64,000 nucleotides of DNA from Glycomyces luteolus. Its GTDB lineage: Bacteria > Actinomycetota > Actinomycetes > Mycobacteriales > Micromonosporaceae. Location of the stretch: positions 62,001-126,000 of the forward strand of contig NZ_JAPZVP010000001.1 of the NCBI RefSeq assembly GCF_027622875.1, written 5' to 3'. Each line of letters begins with the position of its first letter. Position 1 is the first letter of the stretch. A program made the position numbers and the translations under genes. The notes below the pieces were generated by a model. The model did not search any database. It was not told the origin of the DNA and saw nothing but the letters and a program-made list of their open reading frames with translations. This document shows positions 59,680 to 64,000 of this stretch, piece by piece.

Positions 59680-60597
59680 CTAGTCCCAGGCCTTGCCGTT
59701 GCGCCAGTAGCCCATGAACGCCCCGCACTCCTTCGGCAGGCCGAGCTCCTTGCGGACGGTGAAGCGGAGGGTCTTGACGACGCCGGTCTCGGCCGCGATC
59801 CACACGTACGCGTCGCTCTGGTCGACCGCCTGCGGTGCCTCCCAGATCATCTCGTCCTCGTTCTCCTCGAACTGCCCCGACTTCGCGAAGTCCATGCCGC
59901 GGGCCGCCTCGGTCACCGCCGGGACCAGCTTCTCGCCCCACACCGCGCCCTCGCGCGGCAGCCACACCACCTCGACATCCTCCGGCGCGTCGATGTCGAG
60001 TACGTCCGCCGCCTCGGGAACTTCGATGAACGCCTTGCCCCGCGCGGTGATCGGGAGGTCCTCGAGGATCGCGGCGATCGCGGGGGCCGCCGTCTCGTCG
60101 CCCGCGATGAGGAGCTCCGCACCCTCGGGGGCGTGGAAGTCGACGCCTCCGTGCGGGCCCTCCCAGCGCGCGTCAGGGCCGAGCAGCAGGATCTCGTCGC
60201 CCACAGCGGCATCGCGGAGCCAGCGCAGCGCCGGGCCGCACTCGTCCTCGCTGTGCGCCTCGTGCACGACCATGTCGACGTCGACCTCGCCGGCCGCGCG
60301 GCGGACGGCGCGCACCGTATAGGTGCGGACCCCGCACTGCTCCTCCTCGGGGAGGGCGCGCAGCTCCGAGTACCAGCGCTCGCTCGTGGGCATCTTGTCG
60401 AAGCCGCAGGCCGCGGCCGGGAAGATGAGCTTGAAGCGCTGGTCGTAGCCGTTGTCGGCGAAGTGCCGCAGCGTCGCGCCCGCGAACGTGACCCGTATGA
60501 AGGAGGGGCTCAACCGCCGGATCGCCCGCACTGCCACGGGGAACAGCTCGAACGGCCGAACGGTGGACTCGGTCTCTGGCTCGGTCTGCGTCGCCAC
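59680..60597 (-). CDS. Siderophore-interacting protein (FAD-binding ferric reductase)
   Basis: 305 residues. FIRVTFAGATLRHFADNGYDQRFKLIFP and RTYTVRAVRRAAGEVDVDMVVHEA form the FAD-binding barrel of the ViuB/SIP family; LLIAGDETAAPAIAAILEDLP and WIAAETGVVKTLRFTVRKELGLPKE the NAD(P)H-side domain. It is expected to release iron from ferric siderophores by reduction in the cytoplasm. GTG 60597 follows AGGAGGAG. An iron-box (60613-60637) lies 16 bp upstream. It sits opposite in strand between Uma2 and ftsQ. Confidence 0.9.
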   Translation of the reverse strand: MATQTEPETESTVRPFELFPVAVRAIRRLSPSFIRVTFAGATLRHFADNGYDQRFKLIFPAAACGFDKMPTSERWYSELRALPEEEQCGVRTYTVRAVRRAAGEVDVDMVVHEAHSEDECGPALRWLRDAAVGDEILLLGPDARWEGPHGGVDFHAPEGAELLIAGDETAAPAIAAILEDLPITARGKAFIEVPEAADVLDIDAPEDVEVVWLPREGAVWGEKLVPAVTEAARGMDFAKSGQFEENEDEMIWEAPQAVDQSDAYVWIAAETGVVKTLRFTVRKELGLPKECGAFMGYWRNGKAWD

Positions 60598-60612
60598 GCG
60601 GCACTCCTCCTC

Positions 60613-60637
60613 TTAGATAAGGTTTGCCTTACCTTAG
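60613..60637 (-). promoter_or_regulatory. IdeR/DmdR-like iron box
   Basis: The minus strand reads TAAGGTAAGGCAAACCTTA at its core (60618-60636), close to the IdeR/DmdR1 consensus TTAGGTTAGGCTAACCTAA. It lies 16-40 bp before the SIP start, overlapping the promoter, so iron-dependent repression is expected. Confidence 0.85.
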
Positions 60638-60694
60638 CCGAAGGGCCGGGCGAGCCGCCACCGCCGAACGGCCGAGACGTGGAATCATCGACCC

Positions 60695-61429
60695 ATGCGC
60701 GGCCCAGAGAACACGTCCGAACCCGGGCCCTGGCGGCTCGTCCACGTGGCGCGCCGCAAGCTGCCCAACCGAAGGCTGCGGTGGATCTCGATCAGCGTGC
60801 TCGCGCTGCTCGCGCTGGCCTTCGTGATCGTCTGGACCACACCGCTGTTCGAGGTGAAGCGAATCGAGGTCACCGGGACCTCGGTGCTCTCCGCCGACGA
60901 GGTGGCCGCGCTCGGCCGGGACGCGGTGGGGGACTCCGTGCTCGGCGCCGACCTCGACGCGATCGCCGCGGCCGTCGCGAAGCTCGCGCCCGTCAAGTCC
61001 GTCGACGTCACCCGCGCGTGGCCCGACGCGCTGCGCGTCGCCGTCACCGAACGCGAGCCGTATTTGGCCGTTCCGGTGGATGACGAGACTTTTCTCATGG
61101 TCGATTCCGAAGGTGTGGTATTCGACGAGACCTCGACCGCTCCCGGATCTATTTGGAGGGTCGAGCTCGCCGAGCCGGGACCGGACGACCTGGCGACGAT
61201 CGAGACCCTCATAGTGCTGCAGGCACTCCCGCCCGACCTCGCCGAAGAGGTCGAACACGTGGAGTCGCCGTCCCCCGCGAGCGTCACCCTGTATCTCGAA
61301 GATGGACGGACGCTCCGATGGGGCGACGGTTCCGAAAGCGAGCAGAAAGCCGAGGTCGCCGATCGATTGTTGGCCGGGGGGTATGAACATGTCGATGTCA
61401 GCGCACCAGATGCCCCCACTGTGAGTTAG
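60695..61429 (+). CDS. ftsQ: Cell-division protein FtsQ
   Basis: 244 residues. A cytoplasmic Arg-rich head, one transmembrane helix ([18 protein letters not shown]) and a POTRA domain beginning [20 protein letters not shown], followed by the beta domain ([32 protein letters not shown]). It links FtsL/FtsB to the Z-ring machinery. It lies 76 bp upstream of ftsZ. Divergent from SIP; ribosome site is weak. Confidence 0.93.
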   Translation: MRGPENTSEPGPWRLVHVARRKLPNRRLRWISISVLALLALAFVIVWTTPLFEVKRIEVTGTSVLSADEVAALGRDAVGDSVLGADLDAIAAAVAKLAPVKSVDVTRAWPDALRVAVTEREPYLAVPVDDETFLMVDSEGVVFDETSTAPGSIWRVELAEPGPDDLATIETLIVLQALPPDLAEEVEHVESPSPASVTLYLEDGRTLRWGDGSESEQKAEVADRLLAGGYEHVDVSAPDAPTVS

Positions 61430-61505
61430 CGTTAAGGGGGGAGCGGGTGTGCGCGCACATCCCGTTTGCCGTACCCAGGGCCGAAGGGGAAGGAAGGCAG
61501 CAGCG

Positions 61506-62618
61506 ATGACACCACCGCACAACTACCTCGCCGTGATCAAAGTCGTTGGAGTCGGGGGCGGCGGCGTCAATGCTGTCAACCGGATGATCGAGGCGGGCCT
61601 CAAAGGCGTCGAGTTCATCGCGATCAACACCGATGCGCAGGCGCTCTTGATGAGCGACGCCGACGTCAAGCTCGACGTGGGCCGCGAACTGACCCGCGGT
61701 CTCGGCGCGGGCGCCAACCCCGAAGTGGGGGCGAAGGCCTGCGAGGACCACCGCGACGAGATCGAGGAAGTCCTCAAGGGAGCGGACATGGTGTTCGTGA
61801 CCTGCGGTGAGGGCGGCGGCACCGGCACCGGTGGCGCGCCCGTCATCGCCAACATCGCCCGCAAGCTCGGCGCGCTCACGATCGGCGTGGTCACCCGGCC
61901 GTTCGCCTTCGAAGGCAAGCGCCGCCAGACCCAGGCGGTCTCGGGAATAGACGATCTGCGCAACGAGTGCGACACGCTCATCGTCATCCCCAACGACCGG
62001 CTGCTGCACCTCGGCGACCGCTCCATCTCCATGATGGACGCGTTCCGCCTCGCCGACCAGGTACTGCTCTCCGGTGTCCAGGGCATCACGGACCTCATCA
62101 CCACGCCCGGCCTCATCAACCTCGACTTCGCTGACGTCAAGAGCGTCATGAGCGGAGCGGGTTCGGCGCTCATGGGCATCGGCTCGGCCCGCGGTGAGAA
62201 CCGCGCCGTCGAAGCCGCCCGCGCCGCGATCGAGTCGCCGCTGCTGGAGCAGAGCATGGAAGGCGCACGCGGCGTGCTCCTCTCCATCGCGGGCGGTTCG
62301 GATCTCGGCCTGTTCGAGATCAACGACGCGGCCGAGCTCGTCTCCGACTGCGCCCACACCGACGCGAACATCATCTTCGGCGCGGTCATCGACGACGCCC
62401 TCGGCGAAGAGGCCCGCGTGACCGTGATCGCCGCCGGGTTCGACGTCGAGGACGAGGCCGAATTCGAACTGGCCCAGCCGACCCGGATCTCGTCACTGCC
62501 CGAGCAGAAGCCCGAGCCGGTGCGCGAGACCAAGCCCGAACCCGAGCGCGAGTCGAGCAACGGCAAGGTCCTGTTCGACGACGTCGACGTTCCGGCCTTC
62601 CTGAAAGACGGCTTCTAG
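61506..62618 (+). CDS. ftsZ: Cell-division tubulin homologue FtsZ
   Basis: 370 residues. [17 protein letters not shown] starts the GTPase; [13 protein letters not shown] (about 101-113) is the tubulin signature; NDRLLHLGD and [11 protein letters not shown] follow. The tail ends [13 protein letters not shown], the conserved C-terminal peptide that binds SepF and FtsW. It forms the Z-ring. ATG 61506 has GGAAGGAAGG upstream; the longer frame at 61449 is not conserved. Confidence 0.96.
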   Translation: MTPPHNYLAVIKVVGVGGGGVNAVNRMIEAGLKGVEFIAINTDAQALLMSDADVKLDVGRELTRGLGAGANPEVGAKACEDHRDEIEEVLKGADMVFVTCGEGGGTGTGGAPVIANIARKLGALTIGVVTRPFAFEGKRRQTQAVSGIDDLRNECDTLIVIPNDRLLHLGDRSISMMDAFRLADQVLLSGVQGITDLITTPGLINLDFADVKSVMSGAGSALMGIGSARGENRAVEAARAAIESPLLEQSMEGARGVLLSIAGGSDLGLFEINDAAELVSDCAHTDANIIFGAVIDDALGEEARVTVIAAGFDVEDEAEFELAQPTRISSLPEQKPEPVRETKPEPERESSNGKVLFDDVDVPAFLKDGF

Positions 62619-62673
62619 CGGCGGCGGACCGTCGGGACGCACTCGTCTCGGCGGCCGTCGGCGCTCGGAGCAG

Positions 62674-62769
62674 CTTGCGAGCCGTGAATTCGCCGTGTGG
62701 CGATACTTGCGAGCCATGCAATTGCTAAGCGGCGAAGCTCGCGTGCCATGAACCAGTTGCGCCCGAAGC
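62674..62769 (+). repeat. Three degenerate 32-bp tandem repeats after ftsZ
   Basis: Units begin at 62674, 62706 and 62738; the first two start CTTGCGAGCC and all three contain a G(C)CATG- or GCCGTG-like stretch with AATTG or AGTTGC. The first is preceded by GCAGCTTGCGAGCC, a 14-bp string that also occurs exactly at 3625-3638. The last copy lies just upstream of the YggS start. Confidence 0.5.
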
Positions 62770-62798
62770 CCACCCCACAACTGCTAGGACCTTCGATC

Positions 62799-63506
62799 TT
62801 GACCACCCAGCCGCGCCGAGACCAGTTGCGGGACAACCTCAACCGGACGCGCGAGGCCATCGCTGCCGCCTGCTCGGACGCCGGCCGCTCCCCGGACTCG
62901 GTCCGCCTCATCGCCGTCACCAAGACCTTTCCCGCCGCCGACGCGGCCGCGCTCGTCGAACTCGGCCAGGCCGACCTCGGCGAGAACCGCGACCAGGAGG
63001 CCGCGCCGAAGGCCGCCGCACTCGCCGCCGCCGGGCTGCATCCCGTGTGGCACTTCGTCGGACAGCTCCAGCGCAACAAGGCGAAGTCCGTCGCCGCCTA
63101 CGCCGACTGGGTGCACTCCGTCGACCGCGCCCCCCTCGCGACCGCCCTCGGCAACGCCGCGAGCGCCCACGGCCGCAGCCTGAACGCACTCATTCAGGTG
63201 AGTCTCGACGGCGACACCGCCCGCGGCGGCACGCCCGTCGCGGACCTCGCGGCACTCGCCGAGACGATCGCCGCCGCCCCCGCGCTCACCCTCAAAGGCG
63301 TCATGGCCGTCGCGCCGCTCGGCTGGGAACCGGCCGAAGCCTTTGCGCTGCTTGCCCGTTGCTCCGAAACCGTACAGCGTGTCGACCCCGGCGCGACCGA
63401 GATATCGGCGGGCATGAGCGGCGACTACCGGACCGCGATCTTCGCGGGGGCCACAATGGTCAGACTGGGAAGAAACGTGCTCGGCGAACGTGAATCGATG
63501 GCGTAA
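62799..63506 (+). CDS. YggS-family pyridoxal-phosphate homeostasis protein
   Basis: 235 residues, TIM-barrel. VRLIAVTKTFPAADAAAL carries the PLP lysine, followed by LGENRDQEAAPK, WHFVGQLQRNKAKSVA, LNALIQVSLDGDTARGG and EISAGMSGDYRTAIFAGATMVRLGRNVLGER, all YggS/PROSC signatures. It binds PLP without a known reaction and is usual next to ftsZ in actinobacteria. TTG 62799 best fits the family N-terminus with AGGA upstream; ATG 62748 is an alternative. YlmD, often between ftsZ and yggS, is absent. Confidence 0.88.
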   Translation: MTTQPRRDQLRDNLNRTREAIAAACSDAGRSPDSVRLIAVTKTFPAADAAALVELGQADLGENRDQEAAPKAAALAAAGLHPVWHFVGQLQRNKAKSVAAYADWVHSVDRAPLATALGNAASAHGRSLNALIQVSLDGDTARGGTPVADLAALAETIAAAPALTLKGVMAVAPLGWEPAEAFALLARCSETVQRVDPGATEISAGMSGDYRTAIFAGATMVRLGRNVLGERESMA

Positions 63507-63648
63507 GGTGTGGGGCAGCAGTGGGACAAACAGCCGCACGATGACGGTTGACTAGTCGGGCAAAATCACCTCCGTGTAAGGAGTCGGCGCTAGGATGAGA
63601 CCGCGTACCTGACTCAACAGGGGCGGCCCGAGGAGGGAGCACGATCGA

Positions 63649-64000
63649 TGGGCGCGATGCGGAAGGCAGGCATCTGGCTCGGCCTCATCGAGGACGAGGA
63701 CGATCGCGGCTACGGCAACGGCTACGAGGAAAACGACGAGTTCGCCGAGGAGCAGCAGACGGCGGCACCCCAGCGGGTGCGGGGCGCGCAGCGCACCACC
63801 GGCCGGGTCGGCCGGACCGCGTCCGAGGACCGTCCCGTCCGACAGCTCAACCGCGGCTCCGGCTCGGTGACCCCGCTGTCCTCCCGGGAGGGCGGCCGCG
63901 AAACCGGTGTCCGCGAGACCTTGACGCGGGACAACCTCGCGCTCGCCGAGCCCGCCACGGTGCGGCCGGTGCCGGCGGAGGAGGAGTCGCACGCGAACTA
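63649..64000 (+). CDS. sepF: Cell-division protein SepF, 5' part, cut by the right edge
   Basis: About 117 residues visible without a stop. The N-terminal amphipathic membrane-binding helix MGAMRKAGIWLGLIEDEDD is typical of SepF, followed by the variable linker (Gln/Arg/Gly-rich). The folded C-terminal FtsZ-binding domain lies beyond base 64000. SepF anchors FtsZ to the membrane in actinobacteria. ATG 63649 has GGAGGGAG about 9 bases upstream; ATG 63658 is an alternative. Confidence 0.9.

Overview
The window is very GC-rich, uses many GTG starts, and carries an actinobacterial gene set: a PimB-type mannosyltransferase, a divergent murE-to-sepF cell-division cluster, class II DAHP synthase, an IdeR/DmdR-like iron box and a CBM2-bearing secreted glycosidase. 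I infer a soil or plant-associated filamentous actinomycete. The lineage (Glycomycetales/Micromonosporales-like) is a guess from gene content, not from a marker gene.

Layout. 1-7.2 kb: the 3' part of a NYN-domain protein is cut by the left edge, then pimB and a minus-strand operon of long-chain acyl-CoA ligase, histidine kinase and LuxR-type response regulator. 7.5-16 kb: ROK glucokinase, then two secreted plant-wall proteins (a parallel beta-helix protein and a GH74 xyloglucanase with CBM2), an archaeal-type LOR/SDH (TIGR00300) protein and an MFS exporter. 16-20 kb: bioA-bioF, an 841-bp gap with no convincing gene, then bioD; bioB is absent. 20-26.5 kb: Nudix hydrolase, P450, flavin monooxygenase with an alpha/beta-hydrolase-like protein that lacks the nucleophile serine, a lipase and PlsC. 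26.5-36 kb: Crp/Fnr regulator, 3'-exoribonuclease, a predicted PPi-dependent phosphofructokinase, small membrane or unknown proteins, folD with a cyclodeaminase, DAHP synthase and a luciferase-like oxidoreductase. 36-38.7 kb: five tandem paralogous small membrane proteins read from one promoter region with two TTGAAC-N2-GTTCAA palindromes. 38.8-45 kb: epimerase, Rrf2 regulator with divergent cupin, GNAT-like protein, DUF3817, L,D-transpeptidase lipoprotein and a coiled-coil wall-lytic protein.

45-64 kb: a MarR regulator precedes murE-murF-mraY-murD-ftsW-murG-murC, a tightly overlapping operon closed by a 14-bp-stem terminator. About 5.5 kb of unrelated genes then separate murC from ftsQ: an LRR-Roc-COR (Roco) GTPase, two tandem Uma2-family nuclease-fold proteins (the second without the catalytic glutamate) and a siderophore-interacting protein under an iron box. 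ftsQ, ftsZ, a YggS protein and the start of sepF complete the cluster.

Most noteworthy: the Roco plus Uma2-pair block inside the dcw cluster; the five-copy membrane-protein array with its double operator; a 60-bp near-identical element after two unrelated genes; a 25-bp tandem repeat array between convergent genes; and the alpha/beta-hydrolase-like protein with GHGEG in place of GxSxG.
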